In this document: piece by piece, positions 1 through 9,442 of the stretch
Layout of the letters: every line of letters starts with the position of its first letter
Numbering within the stretch: position 1 is the first letter of the stretch
Assembly: GCF_010994095.1 (NCBI RefSeq)
Contig: NZ_WJYO01000003.1
Coordinates: 186,001-250,000, forward strand
Source: Mumia xiangluensis
Lineage (GTDB): Bacteria > Actinomycetota > Actinomycetes > Propionibacteriales > Nocardioidaceae
Direction of reading: 5' to 3'
Length of the DNA: 64,000 nt
Position numbers and translations under genes: made by a program
The notes under the pieces: model-generated
What the model saw: only the letters and a program-made list of their open reading frames with translations
Told to the model about the DNA's origin: nothing
The model's database searches: none

Positions 1-1293
1 CGTGTCTTCGAGCATCTCGGTGACGAGTGCCGCGACCGGTGAGCGCTCCGACCGGGTCAGCGTCACGTGCGCGAACAGCGGGTGTCCCTTGAGCTTCTCG
101 ACGACGGCCACCACGCCGTCGTACCGGCCGACGCGGAGGTTGTCGCGCTGCGCGACGTCGTGGGTGAGCACGACCCGCGAGTTGGTGCCGATCCGCGAGA
201 GCACGGTCAGCAGCACGTTGCGCTCGAGCGACTGCGCCTCGTCGACGATCACGAACGCGTCGTGCAGCGACCGGCCACGGATGTGCGTCAGCGGAAGGAC
301 CTCGAGCATGCCGCGGTCGATGACCTCGTCGACGACGTCGCCTGACGTGACGGCGCCGAGCGTGTCGAACACCGCCTGCGCCCAGGGACCCATCTTCTCG
401 GCCTCCGAGCCGGGCAGGTAGCCGAGCTCCTGGCCGCCCACCGCGTACAGCGGCCGGAACACCACGACCTTCTTGTGGAGCCGGCGCTCCATCACCGCCT
501 CGAGGCCGGCGCAGAGTGCGAGCGCGGACTTGCCGGTGCCTGCGCGTCCGCCCATCGACACGATGCCGATCTCGGGGTCGAGGAGGAGGTCGAGCGCGAC
601 CCGCTGCTCGGCCGAACGGCCGTGCAGACCGAACGCCTCGCGGTCACCGCGGACGAGCTTGACCCGCTTGTCGGGCGTCACGCGTCCGAGCGCGCTCCCC
701 CGCTCCGACAGCAGGACGAGGCCCGTGTGGCAGGGCAGCTCGCGCGCCTCCGGGAGGTCCGCGACACCGCTCTCGTACAGCGCGTCGACGTCCTCGCCGA
801 TCACCTCCAGCTCGACCATGCCCGTCCAGCCGGCCTCGAGCGCGAGCTCAGCGCGGTACTCCTCGGACGGCAGGCCCATCGCCGACGCCTTGACGCGCAT
901 CGGCAGGTCCTTCGAGACCAGCGTGACGTCGTTGCCCTCGTCGGCAAGGTTCTTGGCGACCGACAGGATCCGAGTGTCGTTGTCCCCCAGCCGGAATCCC
1001 GACGGCAGTGCGCTCGAGTCCGTGTGGTTGAGCTCGACGCGGACGGTGCCGCCGTCGTCGTTGACCGGGAGAGGGCTGTCGAGCGTGCCGTGGCGGACGC
1101 GCAGCTCATCGAGGAGTCGGAGCGCCGAGCGTGCGAAGTAGCCGAGCTCGGGATGAGCCCGCTTGTCCTCGAGCTCGGTGATGACGACGACCGGGATGAC
1201 GACCTCGTGCTCGGCGAACCGGGTCAACGCCCGCGGGTCGGCGAGAAGCACGCTGGTGTCGATCACGTACGTGGTGGGGATGTCAGCAGCCAC
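1..1293 (-). CDS. PhoH-family ATPase with N-terminal PIN domain (PhoH2/YlaK type), 3' end cut by window edge
   Basis: The 431 codons visible give almost the whole of a PIN-PhoH fusion, a toxin-like ribonuclease plus ATPase with reported RNA-unwinding and cleaving activity in mycobacterial PhoH2. The N-terminus ([12 protein letters not shown]) is a PIN start with the first acidic metal ligand. It is followed by further PIN acidic blocks and, after residue about 245, by the PhoH ATPase with Walker A (GGRAGTGKS) and Walker B (FVIVDEAQS). The start is GTG at 1293, preceded by an AGGAGA ribosome binding site. No stop codon is reached at base 1, so the last residues lie outside the window. Stand-alone PhoH lacks the PIN half, so this is the fused form. 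Family assignment is secure; the cellular role is inferred from the family. Confidence 0.93.
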   Translation of the reverse strand, partial: MAADIPTTYVIDTSVLLADPRALTRFAEHEVVIPVVVITELEDKRAHPELGYFARSALRLLDELRVRHGTLDSPLPVNDDGGTVRVELNHTDSSALPSGFRLGDNDTRILSVAKNLADEGNDVTLVSKDLPMRVKASAMGLPSEEYRAELALEAGWTGMVELEVIGEDVDALYESGVADLPEARELPCHTGLVLLSERGSALGRVTPDKRVKLVRGDREAFGLHGRSAEQRVALDLLLDPEIGIVSMGGRAGTGKSALALCAGLEAVMERRLHKKVVVFRPLYAVGGQELGYLPGSEAEKMGPWAQAVFDTLGAVTSGDVVDEVIDRGMLEVLPLTHIRGRSLHDAFVIVDEAQSLERNVLLTVLSRIGTNSRVVLTHDVAQRDNLRVGRYDGVVAVVEKLKGHPLFAHVTLTRSERSPVAALVTEMLEDT

Positions 1294-1447
1294 GGCAATC
1301 TCCTCGTACGAGCCCACGCGCGCCCCGCGCCGGCTCACTCTCTCGCGAATGGAGCCGGGTGCAGGACAGCAGGCCCGGGGGCGGGCCGACCTCCCCACGT
1401 GCGCACCGAACCAGCGCCTGCGCCGAGCGTTCGGTGATGCACGAAGG

Positions 1448-1470
1448 ACCTCCCGGTGCCGGTGGGAGGT
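1448..1470 (-). terminator. Weak hairpin in the 265-base gap upstream of the PhoH gene
   Basis: An inverted repeat with arms ACCTCCC and GGGAGGT lies about 90 bases past the stop of the DUF3592 gene, both on the minus strand. There is no clear U-run, so termination is only a guess. The rest of the 1294-1558 gap shows no other gene or RNA that I can recognise. Confidence 0.3.
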
Positions 1471-1558
1471 TGCCCCGCCGACGTGCACGACGGTACGCCG
1501 CAGCCGGGTGTGATCCGTTGCGACACGCCACCGGCCAGATGAACGTCTGGTTACGCGG

Positions 1559-2077
1559 TCAGCGGCGCCGCGCCGCGGTCGACCGACGGATCCCGCCGGC
1601 GATCCCGCGGCCGATCGCGCCGACCACGACGAGACCGCACACGAGGGCCAGCGCAAGGCCTCCCCAGCGGTACCAGGGGTACGTGCGACCGCTGCGGGCG
1701 AGGCCGGACGCGACCTCGTCGGTGTCGATGAACCGCGTGTAGCCGTCGGGGTCGTAGATCACCGGGATCGTCGAGCCGAGTGCGGGGAGGTCGTCCCGGT
1801 CGCGCTCGCAGTCCCCGATGATCGTCGAGCGGAGGTCGCCGTCGGCGAAGCTGTAGACCGGGCAGAACACCGTGTGGACCCGCATGCCGCGACGCCCGCC
1901 CGAGCGCTGCTCGCGTTCGTGCACGTCGGTCATCGTCCCGGTCACGCTCACACCCGCGCCGGCGCGGAGCCGCTCGAGCTCGGCCAGGTCGTCCGCCCCG
2001 CTGTTGCCGGTGAGTCCCGTGAGCCAGAAGAGGAGGGCGCCGATCCCGCCGAGCAGGACGACGGCGCCGTACCTCAC
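1559..2077 (-). CDS. DUF3592-type membrane protein
   Basis: This 172-residue protein has a membrane segment at each end (residues about 4-18 and 138-158) and a soluble beta-rich middle. The motif [11 protein letters not shown] is the 'Y-P-D-P' signature seen in DUF3592 proteins. The GTG start overlaps the stop of the upstream prenyl synthase gene (GTGA), so the two are translationally coupled. An upstream ATG at 2194 would extend the protein with an Arg/Pro-rich stretch that merely reads the synthase gene out of frame, so I rejected it. No biochemical function is known to me for the family; a membrane or envelope role is inference. Confidence 0.75.
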   Translation of the reverse strand: MRYGAVVLLGGIGALLFWLTGLTGNSGADDLAELERLRAGAGVSVTGTMTDVHEREQRSGGRRGMRVHTVFCPVYSFADGDLRSTIIGDCERDRDDLPALGSTIPVIYDPDGYTRFIDTDEVASGLARSGRTYPWYRWGGLALALVCGLVVVGAIGRGIAGGIRRSTAARRR

Positions 2078-2835
2078 TGGCCGAACCGGCGCTCGCGCTC
2101 CGCGTACGAGCGGATCGCACGCAGGAAGTCCACGCGCCGGAAGGCGGGCCACAGGGCCTCGCAGAAGTAGAACTCGCTGTGGACGCTCTGCCACAGGAGG
2201 AAGCCCGAGAGCCGCTGCTCACCGGACGTGCGGATGACGAGGTCCGGGTCCGGCTGGCCCTTGGTGTAGAGGTGCTCGGCGATGTGCTCGACGTCGAGGA
2301 CCTCGGCCACCTCGTCGATCGTGCGACCCTGCTCGGACTGCTCGCGCAGGAGGGAGCGTACGGCGTCCGTGAGCTCCTGGCGGCCGCCGTACCCGACACA
2401 CAGGTTGACCTCCATGCCGTCGACGCCGCTGGTCGACGCGGCAGCAGCCTCGAGCGAGCCGGCAAGGTCGGACGGCAGCAGGTCGAGGTTGCCGATGAGG
2501 CGCACGTGCCAGCGCTGCAGCGCGGTGAGCTGGTCGACCAGGTTGCCGATGACCCCGAGGAGGACGCGGATCTCGGGCTCGGGGCGCTGCAGGTTGTCGG
2601 TCGAGAGCAGCCAGAGCGTCACGACCTTGACGTCGAGGTCGTCGCACCAGCCGAGGAAGTCGATGATCTTGTCGGCACCGGCCTGGTAGCCGCTCACGAC
2701 GTCGCCGCCCGCACCCTTCGCCCAGCGCCGGTTGCCGTCGACGATGACGCCGACGTGCGCCGGGACCTGGTCCGGCCGGAGCCTGCCGAGCAGCTGGCGC
2801 TCGTACGCCGAGTAGAGCAGATCTCGAACCGACAC
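2074..2835 (-). CDS. Short-chain cis-isoprenyl diphosphate synthase (UppS family)
   Basis: The enzyme condenses isopentenyl diphosphate with an allylic diphosphate in cis, feeding polyprenyl-phosphate carrier synthesis for cell-wall glycans. At 253 residues it has the family hallmarks VIVDGNRRWAK (catalytic Asp and phosphate-binding Arg) and VIRTSGEQRLSGFLLW near the C-terminus. Its neighbours (hlyIII, DUF255 protein, mca, greA) match the context of the M. tuberculosis Z-farnesyl diphosphate synthase (Rv1086, from memory), rather than the long-chain decaprenyl synthase beside recO/era. I therefore favour the short-chain Z-FPP activity. Chain length cannot be decided from sequence by eye. The ATG start at 2835 is the first plausible one. 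Confidence 0.9.
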   Translation of the reverse strand: MSVRDLLYSAYERQLLGRLRPDQVPAHVGVIVDGNRRWAKGAGGDVVSGYQAGADKIIDFLGWCDDLDVKVVTLWLLSTDNLQRPEPEIRVLLGVIGNLVDQLTALQRWHVRLIGNLDLLPSDLAGSLEAAAASTSGVDGMEVNLCVGYGGRQELTDAVRSLLREQSEQGRTIDEVAEVLDVEHIAEHLYTKGQPDPDLVIRTSGEQRLSGFLLWQSVHSEFYFCEALWPAFRRVDFLRAIRSYAERERRFGQ

Positions 2836-2898
2836 CGATCGGCCTCTCGTGAGGAGTCTTACCTACGCTTCCGTAGGTTCGTTGGATAAGGTCCTGTT

Positions 2899-3591
2899 GT
2901 GACCAACCAGCAGGCTGTCCCCTACCCCGTCGGCGATCGTATCCGCGATGCCGTCGTCGAGATCAAGCCTAGACTGCGCGGCTGGCTGCACGCCGCCACC
3001 TGGCCCCTCGCGCTGGCGGCGTTCATCGTGCTGCTCGTGCTCGCCCCGGGCGCCAAGTCCAAGACCGGCGTCGCCGTCTACATGGTGAGCGCTCTGCTGC
3101 TGTTCGGCGTGAGCGCGGTCTACCACGTCGGACGCTGGGGTCCGCGCACTCAGATGCTGCTGAAGCGGTTCGACCACGCCAACATCTTCCTGCTGATCGC
3201 CGGCTCGTACACGCCCTTCGCGCTCATCCTGCTGCAGCCGCGCGACGCCGCGATGCTGCTGACGCTGGTGTGGGTCGGCGCGATCGGCGGCGTGGCTTTC
3301 CGGGTGTTCTGGGTGCACGCCCCGCGCTGGCTCTACACACCGATCTACGTCCTGCTGGGCTGGGCGGCGCTGCTGTGGCTCGACGAGTTCGCCGCGGCGT
3401 CCTCGACGGCCGTGCTCGTGCTGATCATCGTGGGCGGCTCGCTCTACTCGCTCGGTGCCGTGGTCTACGGACTGCGCTACCCGGATCCGTTCCCCCGCTG
3501 GTTCGGCTTCCACGAGGTGTTCCACACGCTGACCATCGCGGCGTTCGTCGTGCACTACGTGGGCATCTCGCTCGCCGCGTACGCGGCCTGA
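2899..3591 (+). CDS. Hemolysin III (PAQR) family membrane protein
   Basis: The 230-residue polytopic protein has about seven hydrophobic segments and belongs to the PAQR/TrhA superfamily. Family histidines expected to bind zinc are visible in YHVGRWG and in the C-terminal FHEVFHTLTIAAFVVH block. Some homologues influence membrane energetics or fluidity; haemolysis is only a historical name. The GTG start at 2899 lies just downstream of the divergent prenyl synthase. The gene ends shortly before a pair of dispersed repeats that separate it from the convergent DUF255 gene. Confidence 0.9.
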   Translation: MTNQQAVPYPVGDRIRDAVVEIKPRLRGWLHAATWPLALAAFIVLLVLAPGAKSKTGVAVYMVSALLLFGVSAVYHVGRWGPRTQMLLKRFDHANIFLLIAGSYTPFALILLQPRDAAMLLTLVWVGAIGGVAFRVFWVHAPRWLYTPIYVLLGWAALLWLDEFAAASSTAVLVLIIVGGSLYSLGAVVYGLRYPDPFPRWFGFHEVFHTLTIAAFVVHYVGISLAAYAA

Positions 3592-3622
3592 CCCCGGCCG
3601 GTCGCCCCCGCCGGTCGCCCCC

Positions 3623-3732
3623 GCTGGTCGAGTAGCCCCGAGCCGCTAGGCGAGGGGCGTATCGAGACCCCCATCGCCCCCGCTGGTCGAGTAGCCCCGA
3701 GCCGCTAGGCGAGGGGCGTATCGAGACCCCCC
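3623..3732 (+). repeat. Two tandem copies of dispersed hairpin repeat type A
   Basis: Two nearly identical 47-base units begin at 3623 and 3682, 59 bases apart. Each begins GCTGGTCGAGTAG and ends TATCGAGACC. The plus strand can fold into a stem: GGTC/GACC, a GA/GA step, G-C, TA/TA with two bulged bases, GCCCC/GGGGC, a second GA/GA step, GCC/GGC and a four-base loop GCTA. The second copy overlaps the 3' end of the DUF255 gene and supplies its stop codon. Related copies lie in mfd (61925-62079). The role is unknown; it could act as a bidirectional hairpin between the two convergent genes or as a REP-like mobile unit. Confidence 0.9.
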
Positions 3733-5717
3733 AGCTCGCCCGGGTCCGTCACGGGGCGCTCGCAGGCGAACCCCCGGCACACGTACGCCGCCGCGTGGCC
3801 GTCGACCAGGTCCTTGTAGGCGAACAGCGGCACCGGTGTCCCGACCGGCGCGGCGACGACCACCGCTCCTGGCGAGGGCAGCGCCAGCGCCGCACGGTGC
3901 AGACGCGCGGCGTCCTCGCCGTCGCCGACGACGGCGATCTCGAGCGGACCGGCGAGCATCGCCTCGGCGACGGCGAGCGTCCACCCGGCGAACCGCGGCG
4001 CACCGGTCGCGAGCGCGGAGGCTGACCGGACCGCGTCCTCGGCCGCCGTGCGGAAACGGTCCTCGCCCGTGACCGCGGCGGCCGCGAGGAAGGCTGCAGC
4101 CACCGACGACGTACCGGACGGCGTGGCGTTGTCGCCGAGGTCGCGCGGGCGTACGACGAGGCGCTGGGCGTCGTCGGCGGTGTCGTAGAAACCGGTGGCG
4201 CCCGCGTCGCTGCCGACGGCGAAGTGGTCGAGAACCGCGTCGAGCAGAGTCGTCGCGCGCTCGAGCCAGACGGCGTCGCCGGTGACCCCGAGGACCGCGA
4301 GGTATGCCTCGGCGACGCAGCCGTAGTCGTCGAGGACGCCTGCGTTGGTCGACGCCATCCCGTCACGCGAGGTCCGCAGCAGGCGGCCGTGCGGGTCGGT
4401 GTGCACGGTCGCGAGCAGGGTGGCTGCGACGACGGCGGCGTCCGTGTACTCGGGCTCGCCCAGCAGGACCCCCGCTTCCGCCAGCGCCGTGACGGCGAGC
4501 CCGTTCCAGGCGGCGACGACCTTCTCGTCGCGCGCCGGAGCCGTACGCTCCGCGCGTCGCGCCGTCTCCAAGCGCTCACGCACCGACGCCCACCGTGCCG
4601 CGTCGTCGGGGTCCTCGCGGAGCTGGAGGGTCGACGTGCCGTGCTCGAACGTCCCCGCGTCCGTCACCGACAGCAGCCGGGTCGCCCACGCGCCGTCGTC
4701 CTCTCCGAGGACCTCGACGAGCTGCCGAGGCGTCCAGACGTAGTAGGTGCCCTCCGCGCCGTCGGTGTCGGCGTCGAGCGCAGACGCGAACCCGCCCTCC
4801 GCGGTCGCGAGGTCGGTCAGGAGGAAGTCGGCCGTCTCCCGGACCACCCGCAGCGCCAGCTCGGACCCCGTCTGCCGCCACAGGTGCAGGTAGACCCGCA
4901 CCAGCAGCGCGTTGTCGTACAGCATCTTCTCGAAGTGCGGCACGACCCAGCCGGCATCCACGCTGTAGCGCGCGAAGCCTCCGCCGAGCTGGTCGTACAT
5001 GCCTCCGCGCGCCATCGCGTCGCAGGTGTGCTCGACCATCGCCAGGGTGTCGGCGGAGCCGGTGCGGTCGGCTGCGCGGAGCAGCTGCTCCAGACACATC
5101 GACGGAGGGAACTTGGGCGCTCCGCCGAACCCACCGCGTACGGCGTCGTACTGGGCTGCGAGCCCGCGCACCGCCTGGTCGAGCGCATCGGCGTCCAGCG
5201 CCGGTCCGTCGCCGGCCTCGAGCGCGCCCAGGTGCGAGACGACCTCGGCGCTGATCCGGTCGACGTCCCCGCGGCGGTTTTCCCACACGTCGACGACCGC
5301 CTCGAGCACCTGACGGAAGGCCGGCATCCCGTGTCGCGGCTCGGGAGGGAAGTAGGTCCCGGCGAAGAACGGGTCCCCGCCCGGCGTCAGCATCACCGTC
5401 ATCGGCCAGCCGCCCTGACCGGTCATCGCCGTCGTCGCCCGCATATAGACGGCGTCTACGTCCGGGCGCTCCTCCCGGTCGACCTTGACCGGGACAAAGT
5501 GCTCGTTGAGGTAGGCCGCGGTCGCCTCGTCCTCGAACGACTCGTGCGCCATCACGTGGCACCAGTGGCACGCGGCGTACCCGACGCTGAGCAGCACCGG
5601 CACGTCCCGCTCCGCCGCGAGCGCCAGCGCCTCGTCCCCCCACTCGTGCCAGTCGACGGGATTCTCGGCGTGCTGGAGGAGATATGGGCTGGTGGCTCGG
5701 CTGAGTCGGTTGGCCAT
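3705..5717 (-). CDS. Thioredoxin-domain DUF255 protein (YyaL/SSP411 family)
   Basis: This 670-residue protein joins an N-terminal thioredoxin-like domain to a long alpha/alpha-toroid domain like those of sugar-processing enzymes. The start at ATG 5717 gives the classic opening [16 protein letters not shown]; a longer reading from 5816 adds unconserved residues. The redox motif is C50-H-W-C53, followed by the conserved REERPDVD and GQGGWP blocks. The toroid half shows [11 protein letters not shown] and [14 protein letters not shown]. The last residues (GGLDTPLA) and the TAG stop come from dispersed repeat A, so the original C-terminus has been replaced or extended. Substrate and physiological role are unknown. 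Confidence 0.92.
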   Translation of the reverse strand: MANRLSRATSPYLLQHAENPVDWHEWGDEALALAAERDVPVLLSVGYAACHWCHVMAHESFEDEATAAYLNEHFVPVKVDREERPDVDAVYMRATTAMTGQGGWPMTVMLTPGGDPFFAGTYFPPEPRHGMPAFRQVLEAVVDVWENRRGDVDRISAEVVSHLGALEAGDGPALDADALDQAVRGLAAQYDAVRGGFGGAPKFPPSMCLEQLLRAADRTGSADTLAMVEHTCDAMARGGMYDQLGGGFARYSVDAGWVVPHFEKMLYDNALLVRVYLHLWRQTGSELALRVVRETADFLLTDLATAEGGFASALDADTDGAEGTYYVWTPRQLVEVLGEDDGAWATRLLSVTDAGTFEHGTSTLQLREDPDDAARWASVRERLETARRAERTAPARDEKVVAAWNGLAVTALAEAGVLLGEPEYTDAAVVAATLLATVHTDPHGRLLRTSRDGMASTNAGVLDDYGCVAEAYLAVLGVTGDAVWLERATTLLDAVLDHFAVGSDAGATGFYDTADDAQRLVVRPRDLGDNATPSGTSSVAAAFLAAAAVTGEDRFRTAAEDAVRSASALATGAPRFAGWTLAVAEAMLAGPLEIAVVGDGEDAARLHRAALALPSPGAVVVAAPVGTPVPLFAYKDLVDGHAAAYVCRGFACERPVTDPGELGGLDTPLA

Positions 5718-5802
5718 GCCTCCACCGTAGGCGCAATCACGGGGTGCGAACCCGCGCGGAGTCGATAGCGTCAGGGCACCGTATCGACGAAGGGGAACGA
5801 CG

Positions 5803-6333
5803 ATGGCATTCGACACGATGGTGGTCTTCGCGGCGAGCTACGCGGACGAGGACGACGCGATCGCCGACTACGAGGCGGTCAAGGACTTCTACCAGGAGAG
5901 CGGCCTCATCGACACCTACGACGCGGCGGTGATCTCGAAGCACGACGACGGCAAGGTCAAGATCGTCAAGAAGCACGAGCAGCCGACCCGACAGGGAGCG
6001 TGGGGCGGCCTCGGGATCGGACTGGTCGGCGGTGCCGTGATCGCACTGTTCCCCGCGGTCGCGATCGGCGGCGCCCTCGTGGCCGGCGGCGCGGCGGGCG
6101 GTGCTCTCGGCGCCCTCGCCGGGCACGTGGCTGGCGGGATGAGCCGCAGCGACCTGAAAGACCTCGGCGAGACGCTCGACGAGGGTCAGAGCGGCCTCGT
6201 CGTGGTGGCAGCCACCGACATGGAGGCGCACGTCCAGGAGGCGATCAAGCGCGCGGGAAAGCTCGCGAAGAAGCAGCTCCGCGCGGACGAGAAGGCGCTC
6301 GAGGCGGAGATCGACAAGGCGACCGGGGCCTAG
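5803..6333 (+). CDS. DUF1269-type membrane-associated protein
   Basis: The 176-residue product has a soluble N-terminal half (residues 1-65), a Gly/Ala-rich hydrophobic segment (about 68-108) that can span or insert in the membrane as a hairpin, and a Lys/Glu-rich helical C-terminus. This architecture matches DUF1269 proteins, some of which are stress-induced. The ATG at 5803 has a GGGGAACG-type purine stretch upstream. It is divergent from the DUF255 gene. Its TAG stop shares the four-base palindrome CTAG with the stop of the next, convergent gene, so the two genes end inside each other. Confidence 0.78.
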   Translation: MAFDTMVVFAASYADEDDAIADYEAVKDFYQESGLIDTYDAAVISKHDDGKVKIVKKHEQPTRQGAWGGLGIGLVGGAVIALFPAVAIGGALVAGGAAGGALGALAGHVAGGMSRSDLKDLGETLDEGQSGLVVVAATDMEAHVQEAIKRAGKLAKKQLRADEKALEAEIDKATGA

Positions 6334-6542
6334 CCCGCGAACGCGCTCCCACGTGCGGCCAGCTCCTCGCGAAGGATCCGCACCGCCTTCGGCCCGACCC
6401 CGTGGATCGCGAGCAGGTCCTTCTCACGAACCGTGGCCAGCTGGGCGTACGTGGTGAACCCGTGGTGCGCGAGCTCGCGCCGTGCGGTGCGGCCGATCTC
6501 GCGGGGGTACTCGGTGGGGACGGGAGAGTCCTCGGGCGGCAT
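6330..6542 (-). CDS. Small helix-hairpin-helix protein
   Basis: This 70-residue protein carries one helix-hairpin-helix motif (LLAIHGVGPKAVRILREEL), the non-sequence-specific DNA-backbone binding fold of DNA-repair proteins. Such stand-alone proteins resemble the C-terminal domain of RNA polymerase alpha (the 'RPA C-term/HhH' small proteins common in actinobacteria). An AGGAG site precedes the ATG at 6542; an upstream ATG at 6581 would overlap the permease and lacks a ribosome binding site. Function beyond nucleic-acid binding is unknown. Confidence 0.8.
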   Translation of the reverse strand: MPPEDSPVPTEYPREIGRTARRELAHHGFTTYAQLATVREKDLLAIHGVGPKAVRILREELAARGSAFAG

Positions 6543-6555
6543 CGGGCACTCCTGT

Positions 6556-8049
6556 TCAGCTCTGCGTGGAGGCGTCGGCATCGGCGCGTCGCGCCAGCTG
6601 CGCGTGACGGTAGCCGTAGCCGAAGTAGACCGCGAAACCTAGCAGCAGCCAGACCAGGAACCGCAGCCACGTCTCGACGGCGAGGCTCGCCATCAGCCCG
6701 ACGCAGCACACCACGGCGAGGATCGGGACGAGGGGCACGAGCGGGGTACGGAACGGGCGCGACATGTCCGGCCGGGTGCGCCGCAGCACGACGACGGCGA
6801 TCGCGACCACCACGAACGCGAAGAGCGTCCCGATGCTGACCATCTCCGCGAGCACGGCGATCGGGACCAGGCCGGCGAGCACGGCCACGAAGCCGACCGT
6901 GATCGCCGTCATCACGAACGGCGTCCCCCACGTCGGGTGCACGGCGCCGATCCGCGGCGGGATGAGTCCGTCGCGGGCGAGCGCGAAGCCGATCCGCCCC
7001 ATCGCGACGATGTCGACCAGGATGACCGACGTCAGTCCGGCGACAGCGGCGATGCCGATGAGCACCCCGGCCCACTCGAGCCCGACGTCGCGGAAGACCT
7101 GGGCGACCGCGTCGCTCTCGCTCAGCTCGCGGTAGTCGACCATCCCCGTGACAACGAGGCACACCCCGACGTACAGGACCGAGCAGATCCCGATGGTGCC
7201 CAGCAGGCCGAGGGGCATGTCGCGAGCCGGGTGTCGGGTCTCCTCGCCGAGGTTCGCGACCGCCTCGAAGCCGGAGTACGCGAAGAACACCACGGCGGCC
7301 GCGACGACGACTCCCGCGATCCCGAAGTGCGTCGGCTCCACGCCCGAGAGGAACTGCCACAGCGGCGACTGGAGCGTCCCGGTCGCATCCCCGCTGCTGG
7401 GCTCGGCCGGCGGGACGAACGGGACCAGGTTGTCCGGGTCGATGTGGAAGACGCCGACGGCGATGACGAACAGGCACACCGATACCTTGACGATGACGAG
7501 GCCGTTCGTGACCCACTTGGACTCGCGGATCCCGCGCATCGCCACCCAGCCGAGGACGAGGACGATCGCGATGGCGCCGACGTTCACCGTCGACCCTTCC
7601 TCGGCGAACCAGCGGTCGGGCAGGTCGAAGACGCCGGCGAGATAGCCGGACCAGCCGCGTGCGACGACGGCAGCGCCGAGGGCGAACTCGAGCACGAGGT
7701 CCCACGCGATGATCCAGGCGAAGACCTCGCCGATCGTCGTGTAGGCGTAGGTGTAGGAGCTGCCCGCGGTCGGGACGGCCGCAGCGAGCTCCGCGTAGCA
7801 GAGCGCGGCGAGCAGGCTCACGCCGCCTGCGATGAGGAACGACACCATCACCGCGGGGCCGGCATTCTCCTTCGCCTGGAGGCCGGTGAGGGTGAAGATG
7901 CCGGTCCCGATCACGATCCCGATGCCGAATCCGACCAGGTCGCGGGCACGGAGGTCCTGGTGGAGGCGTCCCTCGCCGTCGATGTCGGCGGGAGGCAGCT
8001 CGTTCTGATGGACGACCGTGTCGACACTCTTCCGGCGAGTGATCCCCAT
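6556..8049 (-). CDS. APC-family amino-acid permease (cationic amino-acid transporter type)
   Basis: A 497-residue inner-membrane transporter of the amino acid-polyamine-organocation superfamily. Around 12-14 hydrophobic helices are visible. TM1 carries the substrate-backbone binding stretch GIGIVIGTGIF, and the FFAYSGFEAV motif marks TM6. The ATG at 8049 starts the typical cytoplasmic head; the open frame continues upstream to 8613 but that part is antisense to the DUF1206 gene. The family resemblance is to YfnA/CAT permeases. The exact amino acid cannot be read from the sequence. Confidence 0.9.
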   Translation of the reverse strand: MGITRRKSVDTVVHQNELPPADIDGEGRLHQDLRARDLVGFGIGIVIGTGIFTLTGLQAKENAGPAVMVSFLIAGGVSLLAALCYAELAAAVPTAGSSYTYAYTTIGEVFAWIIAWDLVLEFALGAAVVARGWSGYLAGVFDLPDRWFAEEGSTVNVGAIAIVLVLGWVAMRGIRESKWVTNGLVIVKVSVCLFVIAVGVFHIDPDNLVPFVPPAEPSSGDATGTLQSPLWQFLSGVEPTHFGIAGVVVAAAVVFFAYSGFEAVANLGEETRHPARDMPLGLLGTIGICSVLYVGVCLVVTGMVDYRELSESDAVAQVFRDVGLEWAGVLIGIAAVAGLTSVILVDIVAMGRIGFALARDGLIPPRIGAVHPTWGTPFVMTAITVGFVAVLAGLVPIAVLAEMVSIGTLFAFVVVAIAVVVLRRTRPDMSRPFRTPLVPLVPILAVVCCVGLMASLAVETWLRFLVWLLLGFAVYFGYGYRHAQLARRADADASTQS

Positions 8050-8137
8050 CGCTCGAACGTAGGGCCAGACCCGGCCGCTGTCAGGGGAGGTCCTCCGCCT
8101 CCTGACACCGCGCCCCAGCACTGGCAGCATCAGTGAC

Positions 8138-8962
8138 GTGACCGGATTGACGAACAACACCCACCGCGCAGGCCGCGAGGTCCGCAACAGCAAAGCCCTC
8201 GAGACGGGCGCGAGGATCGGCCTCGCCGCGTACGGGGTCGTGCACCTGCTGATCGCTTGGATCGCGCTCCAGGTGGCGTGGTCCGGCGGGGGCGACGCGA
8301 GCCAGGGTGGCGCGCTGGCGATGATGTCGGACAACCCGGTGGGGGTCGCGCTCCTCTGGGTCACCGCGATCGGATTCGTCGCGCTGGTCTTCTGGCAGCT
8401 CTCCGACGCCGTGTTCGGGTTCGCCGACGAGGACGGCGCCAAGAAGGCGTTCAAGAAGGCGAAGGCTGCTGGCCGCGCGGTCCTGTACGGGTTCCTGGCC
8501 GGGCTCGCCTTCAAGTCCGCGATGGGCTCGGGCGGGGGGTCGGGAAACGGCGAGGAGACCCTGACCGCCCGGATCATGAGTGCTCCCGCCGGCCGCTGGC
8601 TGGTCGGGATCATCGGTGTCGCGATCGTCGCCGCTGGGCTCTACCAGGGGTACCGCGGTCTCTCGCGCCGCTTCGAGAACGAGCTCGACAGCTCCGCGAC
8701 GAGCGGCACCAGCGGGACGGCGATCGTCCGGCTCGGACAGGTCGGCTACACCGCCAAGGGCATCGCGCTGACGATCATCGGCATCCTGTTCGTCATCGCC
8801 GCGATCGACTACGACCCGCAGAAGGCCGGCGGTCTCGACGACGCGCTCAAGACCGTGCGCGAGCAGCCGTTCGGCCCGTTCCTGCTCACGCTGGTGGCCG
8901 TCGGGCTCGCCGCGTTCGGCGCGTACTGCTTCGGCTGGGCCCGGCACGTCAAGCGGCGCTGA
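8138..8962 (+). CDS. DUF1206 membrane protein
   Basis: The 274-residue protein contains three copies of a two-helix unit, each with a Gly-rich loop (ARIGLAAYGVVHLLIAW, AGRAVLYGFLAGLAFKS, GQVGYTAKGIALTIIG). This is the DUF1206 arrangement with six membrane helices. The GTG start at 8138 lies in a divergent intergenic region with the permease. No function is established for the family. The internal triplication is typical, not peculiar to this copy. Confidence 0.88.
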   Translation: MTGLTNNTHRAGREVRNSKALETGARIGLAAYGVVHLLIAWIALQVAWSGGGDASQGGALAMMSDNPVGVALLWVTAIGFVALVFWQLSDAVFGFADEDGAKKAFKKAKAAGRAVLYGFLAGLAFKSAMGSGGGSGNGEETLTARIMSAPAGRWLVGIIGVAIVAAGLYQGYRGLSRRFENELDSSATSGTSGTAIVRLGQVGYTAKGIALTIIGILFVIAAIDYDPQKAGGLDDALKTVREQPFGPFLLTLVAVGLAAFGAYCFGWARHVKRR

Positions 8963-8986
8963 CCCTGCTGCTCGGCGCGGCGCCGC

Positions 8987-9364
8987 TCACGCCTCCGCGC
9001 CGGGTCGCTGGACCTGCGCGACGAGCCGCGCGGGGGCCTGCAGGCAATAGGCGTCGACGAGCAGCTCGGCCAGCTCGTCCCAGTCGGTGTGGCGGTCGAG
9101 GACCAGGCCGACCACGTTGTCGCCCCACTCCGCACGGAAGTAGGGCGGCCCGAGCTGCTCGAACGCCATCAGCTCGCCGGCCTCGGCCCGGAAGGTGATG
9201 CGGAACAGCTCGTCCTCGCCACCGAAGACGTGGGCCACGGTCGCCGTGCCGACGCGCCAGCGGACGCCGACCCACGCGTCCTCCTCGACGCAGGACGGCA
9301 GCCCGCCGAGCGTCGCACGGAGCCGCTCCACCATCTCGATCGGAACCTCGGGTCGCTCAGCCAC
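8987..9364 (-). CDS. MmcQ/YjbR-family protein
   Basis: The 125-residue product has the family pattern: an N-terminal helix (VERLRATLGGLPSCVEE), a WRVGTATVAHVFG strand pair, a central FRAEWGDNVVGLVL segment and a C-terminal helix. MmcQ/YjbR proteins have a CyaY-like fold and are annotated as DNA-binding, with little functional proof. The GTG start at 9364 was chosen because residues upstream are antisense to the Pr6Pr promoter region and unlike the family. It is convergent with the DUF1206 gene, with a 24-base gap. Confidence 0.75.
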   Translation of the reverse strand: MAERPEVPIEMVERLRATLGGLPSCVEEDAWVGVRWRVGTATVAHVFGGEDELFRITFRAEAGELMAFEQLGPPYFRAEWGDNVVGLVLDRHTDWDELAELLVDAYCLQAPARLVAQVQRPGAEA

Positions 9365-9442
9365 GGGACCAGACTGGCGCACACGTCTGACACAGTGCCG
9401 CGCCGCCGCGTCGCCGGCGCCACCGATCGCTACAGTGACGCG

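Noticed and set aside
4224-5768. 514-codon open frame opposite the DUF255 gene
   Set aside because: Antisense shadow, no recognisable motif, and the real gene on the minus strand has full family signatures.
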